Source: RGIG1959 sp051877215 (lineage in GTDB: Bacteria > Bacillota > Clostridia > Oscillospirales > Acutalibacteraceae). From it: 6,400 bases of DNA. Made by a program: the position numbers and the translations under genes. Position 1 is the first letter of the stretch, and every line of letters begins with the position of its first letter. Shown here piece by piece: positions 1 to 6,334 of the stretch. The notes beneath the pieces were generated by a model, which searched no databases, was not told the DNA's origin, and was given only the letters and a program-made list of their open reading frames with translations. The DNA is taken from contig JBJEIR010000003.1 in assembly GCA_051877215.1 (NCBI GenBank), positions 1-6,400 of the forward strand. Reading direction: 5' to 3'.

Positions 1-41
1 AATTTTACAGGAATTAAAGAGTGATTTATGGAAAATGCAGA

Positions 42-70
42 TTGACTTTGCCGGTTTAAAGTTGTATAGT
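42..70 (+). promoter_or_regulatory. SigA-type promoter of the ABC importer operon
   Basis: A -35 box TTGACT (42-47) and a -10 box TATAGT (65-70) are separated by exactly 17 bp, and each matches the housekeeping consensus at five of six positions. The upstream 40 bases are AT-rich, which could help polymerase binding. Transcription would start near 77, leaving a leader of about 110 nt before the lipoprotein start at 188. The match is seen directly; promoter activity is inferred. Confidence 0.75.
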
Positions 71-76
71 TAAGAA

Positions 77-187
77 GCAAAAACGCCCTTGAGAAGAAAA
101 AGGAGTATCGTATGCCGAGAACGGGGTGTTGTCGGCGAAACGCTCTGAACTCTTTTGGGGATTGTGAAAGAAAGGAAGACTGTCAGC
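77..187 (+). promoter_or_regulatory. 5' leader of the importer mRNA, with an overlapping upstream ORF
   Basis: This leader holds two ribosome binding sites. The first, AAGGAG (100-105), sits 6 nt before an ATG at 112. That ATG opens a 91-codon frame ending at 387, in a different frame from the lipoprotein and overlapping its first 200 bases. The second, AAGGAAG (172-178), serves the lipoprotein ATG at 188. A small hairpin is possible between GCCGA (114-118) and TCGGC (132-136). I see no T-box motif, no terminator hairpin and no riboswitch class I recognise. The upstream frame encodes nothing familiar and its first 31 residues contain five cysteines, so it may be a regulatory leader ORF or chance. 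Confidence 0.35.
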
Positions 188-1198
188 ATGAAAAAATTTC
201 TTGCATTGGCTTTGGCCGCGCTGATGACACTCAGCTTTATGTCCTGTGGGTCACAGCCCTCTTCGAACGACCCGACCGATACGCCTCAGGGCAGCACAAC
301 CGCTCCCGCGTCCGACGCGAAATACACGGTGGGCATCTGCCAGCTCGTTCAGCACGAAGCACTGGATGCGGCAACCGAAGGCTTTAAAGCGGCGCTCGAG
401 GAAGCGCTGCCCGGACAGGTGACATTTGATGAGCAGAACGCGGCAAACGATTCCGCTACCTGTGCAACGATTGCCAACGGCTTTGTTTCCAAGGGCGTTG
501 ACCTGATTATGGCAAATGCTACCCCTGCACTGCAGGCGGCGGCTGCGGCAACGGCGGATATTCCGGTTTTGGGTACGTCCGTGACGGAATACGGCGTGGC
601 GCTGTCCATCACCGATTTTAACGGCACGGTGGGTACCAATGTATCCGGCACCTCCGATCTGGCGCCTCTTGATCAGCAGGCGGCTATGATCAAAGAATGG
701 TATCCGGACGCCAAAAAGGTCGGCCTGCTGTATTGCTCCGCCGAAGCGAACAGCCAGTATCAGGTGGATGTGGTGCAAAGAGAGTTGGAGGCGCTTGGCT
801 ACACCTGCACACAGTATCCGTTCTCCGATTCCAACGATGTAGCGGCTGTCACGCAGAATGCGGCGAACAACAGCGACATCATTTATGTTCCGACCGATAA
901 CACGGCCGCGTCCAACACCGGCATCATCGACAACATCTGCCGTCCTGCCAAGATCCCCGTTTTCGCGGGCGAAGAGGGCATTTGCAAGGGCTGCGGTGTG
1001 GCGACCCTGTCCATCAGTTATTATGATCTCGGCGTAGCGACCGGCAAAATGGCGGCGAAAATTCTGACCGGCGAATCGAAGGTTTCCGAAATGCCGATCG
1101 AATATGCACCGCAGTTTACGAAGAAGTACAACGCGGCAATTTGCAGCGATCTCGGCATAACGCCTCCCGAAGGGTATGAAGCGATTGCTGCCGAATAA
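188..1198 (+). CDS. ABC transporter substrate-binding lipoprotein (COG2984 / ABC_sub_bind family)
   Basis: This 336-residue protein is the extracellular ligand-binding component of an ABC importer. The N-terminus is a lipoprotein signal: MKK, a hydrophobic stretch (4-18), then FMSC with the lipid-anchored cysteine at C20. A Ser/Thr/Pro-rich linker runs to about residue 45. The mature domain has the family's two-lobe pattern, starting TVGICQLVQHEALDAA (47-62), with PVLGTSV (126-132), VGLLYC (178-183) and YVPTDNTAAS (233-242). Late in lobe two is GEEGICKGCG (261-270), with cysteines 266 and 269 in a CxxC arrangement. Characterised relatives such as pneumococcal TrpX bind aromatic amino acids, but the ligand here is not deducible. 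I chose ATG 188 because AAGGAAG lies 9 nt upstream and the signal peptide begins there; an in-frame TTG at 155 would spoil it. A terminator directly follows the gene. Confidence is high for the family, low for the substrate. Confidence 0.92.
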   Translation: MKKFLALALAALMTLSFMSCGSQPSSNDPTDTPQGSTTAPASDAKYTVGICQLVQHEALDAATEGFKAALEEALPGQVTFDEQNAANDSATCATIANGFVSKGVDLIMANATPALQAAAAATADIPVLGTSVTEYGVALSITDFNGTVGTNVSGTSDLAPLDQQAAMIKEWYPDAKKVGLLYCSAEANSQYQVDVVQRELEALGYTCTQYPFSDSNDVAAVTQNAANNSDIIYVPTDNTAASNTGIIDNICRPAKIPVFAGEEGICKGCGVATLSISYYDLGVATGKMAAKILTGESKVSEMPIEYAPQFTKKYNAAICSDLGITPPEGYEAIAAE

Positions 1199-1216
1199 TT
1201 CCGGCGCTTGAAAAAC

Positions 1217-1254
1217 CGGCGGAAAATGGATGTCCATTTTCCGCCGCGTTTTTT
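1217..1254 (+). terminator. Intrinsic terminator inside the importer operon
   Basis: A perfect inverted repeat pairs 1217-1229 with 1234-1246 (13 bp, loop ATGT; a 14th A-T pair is possible on paper), followed by CG and six T (1249-1254). This is a textbook Rho-independent terminator 18 nt after the lipoprotein stop and 50 nt before the permease start. I see no good promoter between it and the permease, so downstream expression probably relies on partial read-through, giving more binding protein than membrane complex. Confidence 0.88.
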
Positions 1255-1304
1255 GCTGTTTATAAACCATACCCCTCCGATGAGAAAGGAGACATGATTT
1301 CGAT

Positions 1305-2255
1305 ATGATGGATTTTTTGAGTGCATTGCCCGGCGCCATATCCCAGGGACTGATTTGGGGTATTATGGCCATCGGCGTGTATTTGACCTATAAGATCCTC
1401 GATATTGCGGATCTGACGGTGGACGGGTCGTTTTGCACCGGCGGCGCAACCTTTGTTGTCCTGTTTTCCTCCGGGGTCAATATTTGGCTGGCGCTGCTGG
1501 CGGCATTCGGCGTCGGACTGCTGGCCGGCTTTGTGACGGGTTTACTGCATACCTTTTGCGGCATCCCTGCCATTTTGGCGGGCATTTTGACACAGCTCGG
1601 TCTATGGTCGGTCAATTTGGCGATCATGGGCATGAAAGCCAATGTGTCGCTCAATGTCACAAACGCAGAATCGCTTGATAAGCTCCTGCTTTCTTTGCGC
1701 TTTGTGCAGGATGTTGCGAAGGGGGATCGCCCGTTCTGGCAGCACCCGATTTTTGTGGTCGGCATTTTTACGGTCGTCATCATCGGCATCCTGTACTGGT
1801 TTTTCGGCACGGAAATGGGATGCTCGCTTCGTGCGACCGGTTCCAACGCCAACATGGCGCGTGCGCAGGGCATCAACACGAATTTCAATAAGGTGCTCGG
1901 CTTGATGCTTTCCAACGGCCTTGTGGCGCTGTCGGGTGCGCTGCTCTCCCAATATCAGAGCTATGCCGACATCAATATGGGGCGTGGCGCCATTGTCATC
2001 GGCCTTGCCGCCGTCATCATCGGCGAAGTGCTGCTCGGCAAAATATTCCGCCATTTTGCTCTCAAACTGCTGGCGGTTTCGATCGGTGCGGTCGTTTATT
2101 ACATCGTCATTCAAGCGGTGCTGGCGGCGGGCCTTGATTCCAATTTCCTGAAATTGCTCTCCGCTGTCGTTGTGGCGGTATTCCTTGCCATTCCGTACTG
2201 GAAAAACAAGTACTTTTCCGGCGGCAGGCGTAAAGGGGGTGTGACCCGTGCTTGA
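1305..2255 (+). CDS. ABC transporter permease (COG4120 type, BPD_transp_2-like)
   Basis: This 316-residue membrane protein is the transmembrane channel of the importer, probably acting as a homodimer because no second permease gene is present. Hydrophobic segments lie near residues 12-28, 48-64, 66-83, 86-108, 148-167, 196-216, 228-247, 253-275 and 282-298. The motif KILDIADLTVDGSF (30-43) after the first segment and the cytoplasmic stretch MGCSLRATGSNANMARAQGI (171-190), a likely contact with the ATPase, are typical of this permease group. The C-terminus is basic (KNKYFSGGRRK). The start is ATG 1305, with a second ATG at 1308. The purine-rich site AAAGGAGA (1285-1292) is 12 nt upstream, rather far. 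The gene overlaps the ATPase gene by 8 bp, indicating translational coupling. Confidence 0.92.
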   Translation: MMDFLSALPGAISQGLIWGIMAIGVYLTYKILDIADLTVDGSFCTGGATFVVLFSSGVNIWLALLAAFGVGLLAGFVTGLLHTFCGIPAILAGILTQLGLWSVNLAIMGMKANVSLNVTNAESLDKLLLSLRFVQDVAKGDRPFWQHPIFVVGIFTVVIIGILYWFFGTEMGCSLRATGSNANMARAQGINTNFNKVLGLMLSNGLVALSGALLSQYQSYADINMGRGAIVIGLAAVIIGEVLLGKIFRHFALKLLAVSIGAVVYYIVIQAVLAAGLDSNFLKLLSAVVVAVFLAIPYWKNKYFSGGRRKGGVTRA

Positions 2256-3042
2256 AATCAAGAATATCCATAAAACATTCAATAAAGGCACCATCAATGA
2301 GAAGCACGCGTTACAGGGAATCGATCTGACCCTCGCCGAGGGAGAATTTGTCACGGTGATCGGCGGAAACGGCGCCGGTAAATCGACCATGCTCAATGCT
2401 GTTGCGGGCGTGTGGTCGGTAGACAGCGGGACCATTTCCATTAACGGGATTGATGTGACACGCCTGCCTGAACACAAGCGCGCCAAATATATCGGCCGCG
2501 TGTTTCAGGACCCGATGATGGGCACGGCGCCGACCATGCAGATCGAAGAAAATCTGGCGCTCGCCGCCCGCCGCGGCCAGTTTCGCGGATTGGGCTGGGG
2601 CATTTCCTCAAAAGAACGCGCACAGTATAAAGAGCTGCTGCGCGATCTTGACTTGGGACTGGAAAACCGTTTGACCAGTCAGGTCGGCTTGTTGTCCGGC
2701 GGACAGCGGCAAGCGCTCACGCTGTTGATGGCGTCTCTTAAAAGGCCCAAGCTGCTGCTGCTTGATGAGCATACCGCGGCACTGGATCCGCGCACGGCGG
2801 CAAAGGTGCTCGAGCTGTCCGACCGCATTATTGAGGAGAACGGCCTGACTACGATGATGGTCACCCACAACATGAAGGATGCCATCGCACACGGAAATCG
2901 GCTTGTGATGCTTTACAACGGCCGCATTGTCATTGATATTGCCGGTGAGGAAAAAAGGAAGATCACCGTGCCCGAACTGCTTGAATGGTTCAATAAGGTC
3001 AGCGGCTCGGACGAGGCGGATGATAAGCTGCTGCTTTCCTGA
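2248..3042 (+). CDS. ABC transporter ATP-binding protein (COG1101 type)
   Basis: This 264-residue cytoplasmic ATPase powers the importer. All nucleotide-binding motifs are intact: Walker A GGNGAGKST (39-47), Q-loop glutamine 87 in FQDP, signature LSGGQ (149-153), Walker B LLLLDE (169-174) with catalytic glutamate 174, D-loop LDP (179-181) and switch histidine 207 in MVTHNM. The sequence DEHTAALDP after Walker B is characteristic of the ATPases paired with this permease class. Translation begins at GTG 2248, 9 nt after AAAGGGGG (2232-2239 region), inside the last codons of the permease gene. Length is normal for a single-domain ABC ATPase, and no fusion or truncation is apparent. A long hairpin follows 30 nt after the stop. 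The role is clear; the imported solute is not. Confidence 0.95.
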   Translation: MLEIKNIHKTFNKGTINEKHALQGIDLTLAEGEFVTVIGGNGAGKSTMLNAVAGVWSVDSGTISINGIDVTRLPEHKRAKYIGRVFQDPMMGTAPTMQIEENLALAARRGQFRGLGWGISSKERAQYKELLRDLDLGLENRLTSQVGLLSGGQRQALTLLMASLKRPKLLLLDEHTAALDPRTAAKVLELSDRIIEENGLTTMMVTHNMKDAIAHGNRLVMLYNGRIVIDIAGEEKRKITVPELLEWFNKVSGSDEADDKLLLS

Positions 3043-3072
3043 CGGCGAATCCGGTATATCTATCGCATTATA

Positions 3073-3112
3073 ACGCACCGCACAAAAAGGAGATCCCTTT
3101 TGTGCGGTGCGT
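3073..3112 (+). terminator. Long GC-rich hairpin ending the importer operon, weak U-tract
   Basis: Bases 3073-3087 pair perfectly with 3098-3112 (15 bp). After one A-C mismatch, GG (3089-3090) pairs with CC (3095-3096) around the loop AGAT. The stem is unusually stable, but the following bases, CCGTTTCATTC, are not a proper U-tract, and the other strand has none either. It is probably the operon's 3' end, either an atypical terminator or an RNA-protecting hairpin. The structure is seen directly; termination is inferred. Confidence 0.6.
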
Positions 3113-3257
3113 CCGTTTCATTCGGCAATTCTGTTCCAAAGACACTTTTTCAAAAAAGGACGCCGCAAATGGTTTTTACGCGCAAAACGGGAAAAAAGAC
3201 GCGCAAAAACGCCGCCTTTGTGCCGGAATGTATTTCACCGCCCGCTTTGTTTATGCG
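3113..3257. repeat. Intergenic stretch with short direct and inverted repeats
   Basis: No credible gene was found here. CTTTTTC followed by AAAAAAGG (3145-3159) forms a small A/T inverted repeat. ACGCGCAAAA occurs at 3178-3187 and again at 3199-3208. AAAAAAGGACGCCGCAAA (3152-3169) resembles the AAAAAAGACGCGCAAA segment (3192-3207). These may be remnants of a dispersed intergenic repeat, but copies elsewhere cannot be seen from this window. An open frame continuous with yunB crosses the region without a ribosome binding site and looks accidental. Confidence 0.35.
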
Positions 3258-3263
3258 TACAAT
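3234..3263 (+). promoter_or_regulatory. Possible yunB promoter
   Basis: CGTACAAT (3256-3263) contains the hexamer TACAAT and matches seven of eight positions of the SigE -10 element CATACAAT. A poor SigA-like -35, TTCACC (3234-3239), lies 18 bp before TACAAT. No SigE -35 (ATA-containing) appears at the expected distance. Bacillus subtilis yunB belongs to the mother-cell SigE regulon, so a sporulation promoter here would make sense, but the site is only half supported. Confidence 0.35.
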
Positions 3264-3295
3264 GGCATAAACGAACAGAAAAGGAGGGGTGTATC

Positions 3296-3976
3296 ATGCG
3301 CCGATTTCGGCGGCGTCGCCGTCTGTCGTTTAAAGGCAAAGCGTTGGCCGTTTTGGCTCTCCTGCTGTCGACGGTTGTACTGCTCGATTGCCGCCTCAGA
3401 CCGGTCATGCTGGCCAATGCGTGCGCTCGGGCGAAAGGGATCGCCGTTCAGGCGGTCAATGCGGCGGTGTTAAAGACACTGGAGGAGCTGCCGAACGATT
3501 ACGAGAGCTTTGTGCAGGTCGATTACGGCGAAAACGGAGAAATCCGTTCGCTTCAGGCACATGCCGCCGCCGTCAACCGTGTCAAAGCGGCGGTCAATAC
3601 GGCGGTGAGTGAGGCGGTGGCGCACAGCGAGCTGCAATCCTTTTCCATCCCGCTCGGGACACTCAGCGGTGTGGCGCTTCTTTCCGGCAAGGGGCCGCCG
3701 ATTGCCTGTCATACAAGTGTGCTTAACACTCCCGTTGTGACGCTCGAAAGTGATTTGACTTCGGCGGGCATCAATCAGACGCTCCACCGCATCGACATCA
3801 GCGTGACCGTGATGCTGACCGTCACGCTTCCGATGCAGACAGATACCGTTTCGCTCGAAACAGGCTTCTTGCTCGCGCAAACGGTGCTTGTCGGGGATGT
3901 GCCGGATTCGTATACCGATGTTATCAGTGATCCGCAAATGGTGGGCGATATTTTCGACTATGCGGATTTGGAGTGA
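3296..3976 (+). CDS. yunB: Sporulation protein, YunB family
   Basis: This 226-residue protein has a very basic N-terminus (MRRFRRRRRL), one membrane segment (about 15-31) and an otherwise soluble domain. The domain has the YunB pattern: ANACARAKGIAVQAVNAAV (40-58), an acidic FVQVDYGENGEI stretch (72-83), the conserved IPLGTLSGVALLSGKGPPI (118-136), AGINQTLHRI (157-166) and LLAQTVLVGDVPDSY (192-206). In Bacillus subtilis the gene is under mother-cell SigE control and is needed for efficient sporulation; its biochemical role is unknown. It is probably anchored in a membrane of the developing sporangium. ATG 3296 was chosen because AAAAGGAGG (3279-3287) lies 8 nt upstream; the frame stays open back to 3107 but has no ribosome binding site there. 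There is no terminator after the gene, so its transcript may run into ligA. Confidence 0.88.
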   Translation: MRRFRRRRRLSFKGKALAVLALLLSTVVLLDCRLRPVMLANACARAKGIAVQAVNAAVLKTLEELPNDYESFVQVDYGENGEIRSLQAHAAAVNRVKAAVNTAVSEAVAHSELQSFSIPLGTLSGVALLSGKGPPIACHTSVLNTPVVTLESDLTSAGINQTLHRIDISVTVMLTVTLPMQTDTVSLETGFLLAQTVLVGDVPDSYTDVISDPQMVGDIFDYADLE

Positions 3977-3984
3977 GAAATTCG

Positions 3985-4013
3985 TTGCAAAGGAGCCGGG
4001 GAATTGGTATACT
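3985..4013 (+). promoter_or_regulatory. SigA-type promoter of ligA
   Basis: The -35 box TTGCAA (3985-3990) and -10 box TATACT (4008-4013) are 17 bp apart and start only 9 bp after the yunB stop. Transcription would begin near 4020, giving a leader of about 45 nt. This lets the essential ligase gene be transcribed in growing cells independently of the sporulation gene before it. The match is seen directly; activity is inferred. Confidence 0.75.
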
Positions 4014-4018
4014 AATAA

Positions 4019-4048
4019 ACAGAACAGAAATAAGCAGAACAGAGAAAA
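4019..4048 (+). repeat. Imperfect 15-nt tandem duplication in the ligA leader
   Basis: ACAGAACAGAAATAA (4019-4033) is followed directly by GCAGAACAGAGAAAA (4034-4048), identical at 12 of 15 positions. The core CAGAACAGA occurs at 4020-4028 and 4035-4043. It fills the purine-rich leader just before the ligA start. It may be a replication-slippage product with no function. Confidence 0.6.
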
Positions 4049-4064
4049 GGATGTGAGGGGCGCG

Positions 4065-6044
4065 ATGGAACTGTCCGCTGCCGAAAACCGTTTGCAGGAG
4101 TTAAAAAAACAGATTGCCTATCACAGTGACCGCTACTACAATCACGACGATCCCGAAATCGAGGACGACGAATTTGATGCGCTGACAAGAGAGCTGCGCG
4201 CGATCGAGCAAGAATTTCCTTCGCTCATCACGCCCGATTCTTATACACAGCGGGTACACGGCGCCGCATCCTCTCTCTTTGCGCCGGTCAAACACGAGGT
4301 TCCGCTTTTGAGCTTGCAGGATGTTTTCTCCGAAGAAGAACTGCGTGAGTTTGACCGCCGTGTGCGGGAAACGGTGGATGATCCCGTCTATGTGGTCGAG
4401 CCGAAAATCGACGGTCTTTCCGTGGCGCTGGAATATGTGAGCGGGGTTCTTTCGGTGGGAGCGACTCGCGGCGACGGTGAGACGGGAGAGGATATCACGC
4501 AAAATCTTCGCCAGATTGAGCGCATTCCGGAACGATTGAAAAACGCGCCGCCGCGCATCATTGTGCGCGGGGAGGTGTATATGCCGCGTGCGTCGTTTGC
4601 GGCGCTTGTGCAGGCACAGGAGGAAAACGGGGAAAAAGCGTTTAAAAATCCGCGCAATGCGGCCGCCGGCTCGCTTCGGCAGAAAAATCCCGCTGTTACA
4701 AAAAGCCGCGCCCTGGATCTGTTTGCCTTTAATATGCAGTTGATCGAAGGGGAAGAGATTTCCTCTCATGTGCAATCCATTCACCGCATGGGAGAAATGG
4801 GGGTGCCGGTCATCCCGACCTGCTTTGAGACCCGCTCGATAGAAGAAGCAATCGGTGAGGTGCGCCGACTCGGGCAGGCGCGCACCTCCTTACCGTTCGA
4901 TATGGACGGCGCGGTGATCAAGCTGGATTCTCTTGCCGACCGCGAGAAACTCGGCAGCACGGGGAAATTCCCGAAATGGGCGGTGGCGTATAAATATCCG
5001 CCGGAGGAAAAGGAAACGACATTGCTTGATGTGGAATTTCAGGTCGGACGCACGGGCGTGCTGACGCCGATCGGCGTTTTTGAGCCGGTGACATTGGCCG
5101 GGACGACGGTGAGCCGTGCGACCCTGCATAACGAGGATTTTATTGCCGAAAAAGGGCTTTGCCTCGGCGATACCGTGGTGCTGCGCAAGGCGGGAGAGAT
5201 CATTCCCGAGGTGGTGCGGGTCGTCGCCCACAAAGCCGGCGCGTCGCCGGTTTTGTATCCGGGCGTTTGCCCGTCCTGCAAGGAAATGATCTTCCGTGAC
5301 CCTTCGGAGGCCGCGGTGCGCTGTATCAACCCCGATTGTCCTGCCCAGCGCATCCGCAATCTCATTCATTTTGCGTCGCGCGATGCGATGGATATCGAGG
5401 GACTCGGCCCTGCTGTGATCGAGCAGCTGGCGGCAAACGGTCTTGTTTGTCATGCGTATGATTTGTACTCTCTGCCGCGCGATCGGGTAGCGGCTGTGGA
5501 GCGAATGGGAGAGAAATCGGCCGACAATTTGCTTGCCGCGATTGAAAAATCAAAGCAAAGCGATTTGTACCGCGTGATTTATGCGCTCGGCATTCGGCAT
5601 ATCGGGCAAAAAGCGGCGAAGCTGTTGGCTGCTCATTTCGGATCGATGCGCGCGATCATGCAGGCGGATGAGGAGCAAATGAGCGCTATTGACGGCTTCG
5701 GGGAGATTATGGCCAAAAGCGTGGCGGACTTTTTTGCGCTGCCCGCGTCGAGAAATTTGATTGAAAGGCTGGAAGCCGTCGGGGTGAATATGGTCGATCA
5801 TACGGAACGGCAGGATGATCGCTTTGCGGGCCTGACCTTTGTGCTGACGGGTACGCTGCCGACCATGACGAGAAACGAGGCGAGCGCGCTCATTGAAAAA
5901 TACGGCGGAAAAACCGCTTCGTCCGTCTCCAAAAAGACCTCGTTTGTGTTGGCGGGCGAGGAAGCAGGCAGTAAGCTGACAAAAGCGCAGTCTCTCGGGG
6001 TCAAGGTGATCTCCGAGGATGAATTTAAGAGCATGCTTTTGTAA
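4065..6044 (+). CDS. ligA: NAD-dependent DNA ligase LigA
   Basis: This 659-residue enzyme seals nicks in DNA during replication and repair, using NAD+ to adenylate itself. Its length is normal for the family and all domains are present. The N-terminal NMN-binding Ia region has YHSDRYYNHDDP (19-30). The adenylation domain has the catalytic lysine K114 in KIDG (114-117), RGE (168-170), KNPRNAAAGSLRQ (194-206), DGAVIK (281-286) and WAVAYK (305-310). The OB fold begins near FQVGRTG (325-331). A zinc finger uses C402, C405, C420 and C425. Helix-hairpin-helix repeats span roughly 440-565, and a C-terminal BRCT domain spans about 586-659. ATG 4065 was chosen because the NMN-binding domain starts there. 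GAGGGG (4055-4060) is close upstream and AAAAGGA (4046-4051) slightly far. The frame stays open to 3888, but that would overlap yunB. It has its own promoter, and a hairpin terminator follows. Confidence 0.98.
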   Translation: MELSAAENRLQELKKQIAYHSDRYYNHDDPEIEDDEFDALTRELRAIEQEFPSLITPDSYTQRVHGAASSLFAPVKHEVPLLSLQDVFSEEELREFDRRVRETVDDPVYVVEPKIDGLSVALEYVSGVLSVGATRGDGETGEDITQNLRQIERIPERLKNAPPRIIVRGEVYMPRASFAALVQAQEENGEKAFKNPRNAAAGSLRQKNPAVTKSRALDLFAFNMQLIEGEEISSHVQSIHRMGEMGVPVIPTCFETRSIEEAIGEVRRLGQARTSLPFDMDGAVIKLDSLADREKLGSTGKFPKWAVAYKYPPEEKETTLLDVEFQVGRTGVLTPIGVFEPVTLAGTTVSRATLHNEDFIAEKGLCLGDTVVLRKAGEIIPEVVRVVAHKAGASPVLYPGVCPSCKEMIFRDPSEAAVRCINPDCPAQRIRNLIHFASRDAMDIEGLGPAVIEQLAANGLVCHAYDLYSLPRDRVAAVERMGEKSADNLLAAIEKSKQSDLYRVIYALGIRHIGQKAAKLLAAHFGSMRAIMQADEEQMSAIDGFGEIMAKSVADFFALPASRNLIERLEAVGVNMVDHTERQDDRFAGLTFVLTGTLPTMTRNEASALIEKYGGKTASSVSKKTSFVLAGEEAGSKLTKAQSLGVKVISEDEFKSMLL

Positions 6045-6136
6045 GGAATCCGCTGCGGTTGCCCATGCCGATCGCTGCGCGCTTGTCGAAACGCTTTGTA
6101 TCGACGCATCAGGCGGAGAAAATCGGATTGCAGAAA

Positions 6137-6198
6137 GCCGAAAACAGCGGTGTGACGACGCGAGGGTACGCCGCTGTTTTCGGCATATTGTCTTTTTG
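6137..6198 (+). terminator. Probable ligA terminator
   Basis: GCCGAAAACAGCGG (6137-6150) pairs perfectly with 6171-6184 (14 bp). The 20-nt loop can be shortened by a few wobble pairs. Downstream is ATATTGTCTTTTT, an imperfect but U-rich tract. It lies about 90 nt after the ligA stop and before the pyrH promoter, as expected for a transcription unit boundary. Confidence 0.75.
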
Positions 6199-6245
6199 GA
6201 AAAAGATAATTTACAAATGGGATTAAGAAATTTTGGGGGAATGGG

Positions 6246-6274
6246 TTTACAGAAAGCGGTAAATATAGTAAAAT
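6246..6274 (+). promoter_or_regulatory. SigA-type promoter of pyrH
   Basis: The -35 box TTTACA (6246-6251) and -10 box TAAAAT (6269-6274) are separated by 17 bp, each one base off consensus. Transcription would start near 6281, leaving a leader of about 54 nt. The preceding terminator and this promoter indicate that pyrH begins a new transcription unit. Confidence 0.78.
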
Positions 6275-6334
6275 AGATACAGCCAAAATGACGGAAAAGA
6301 CAGATATATTGAAAAGAAACGGATGTGGTGCTGT

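Noticed and set aside
155..187. Longer lipoprotein start at TTG 155
   Set aside because: It would put charged residues before the signal peptide; ATG 188 has a well-spaced ribosome binding site and begins a standard lipoprotein signal.
77..187. T-box or known riboswitch in the importer leader
   Set aside because: The leader is too short for a T-box, and I see no T-box antiterminator motif, terminator hairpin or familiar riboswitch core.
251..1372. 373-codon open frame on the - strand antisense to the lipoprotein gene
   Set aside because: It mirrors the GC-biased codons of the real gene, is rich in Arg and Ile/Gly without any recognisable domain, and has no supporting context. The + strand frame has a signal peptide and family motifs.
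1602..2486. 294-codon - strand frame across the permease and ATPase genes
   Set aside because: It lies wholly antisense to two genes with intact motifs, and its translation is low-complexity and Arg/His/Asp-rich like other antisense shadows.
3107..3295. 63-residue N-terminal extension of YunB
   Set aside because: There is no ribosome binding site at 3107, the stretch falls on a hairpin and repeats, and ATG 3296 has a strong ribosome binding site followed by the expected short basic N-terminus and membrane segment.
3888..4064. 59-residue N-terminal extension of LigA
   Set aside because: It would overlap the end of yunB and the ligA promoter, and LigA of normal length begins at 4065.
4101..4784. 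227-codon - strand frame inside ligA
   Set aside because: It is antisense to conserved ligase domains, with no recognisable protein features.
6019..6276. 85-codon + strand frame after ligA
   Set aside because: It starts inside ligA, lacks a convincing ribosome binding site, and spans the terminator hairpin and the pyrH promoter.
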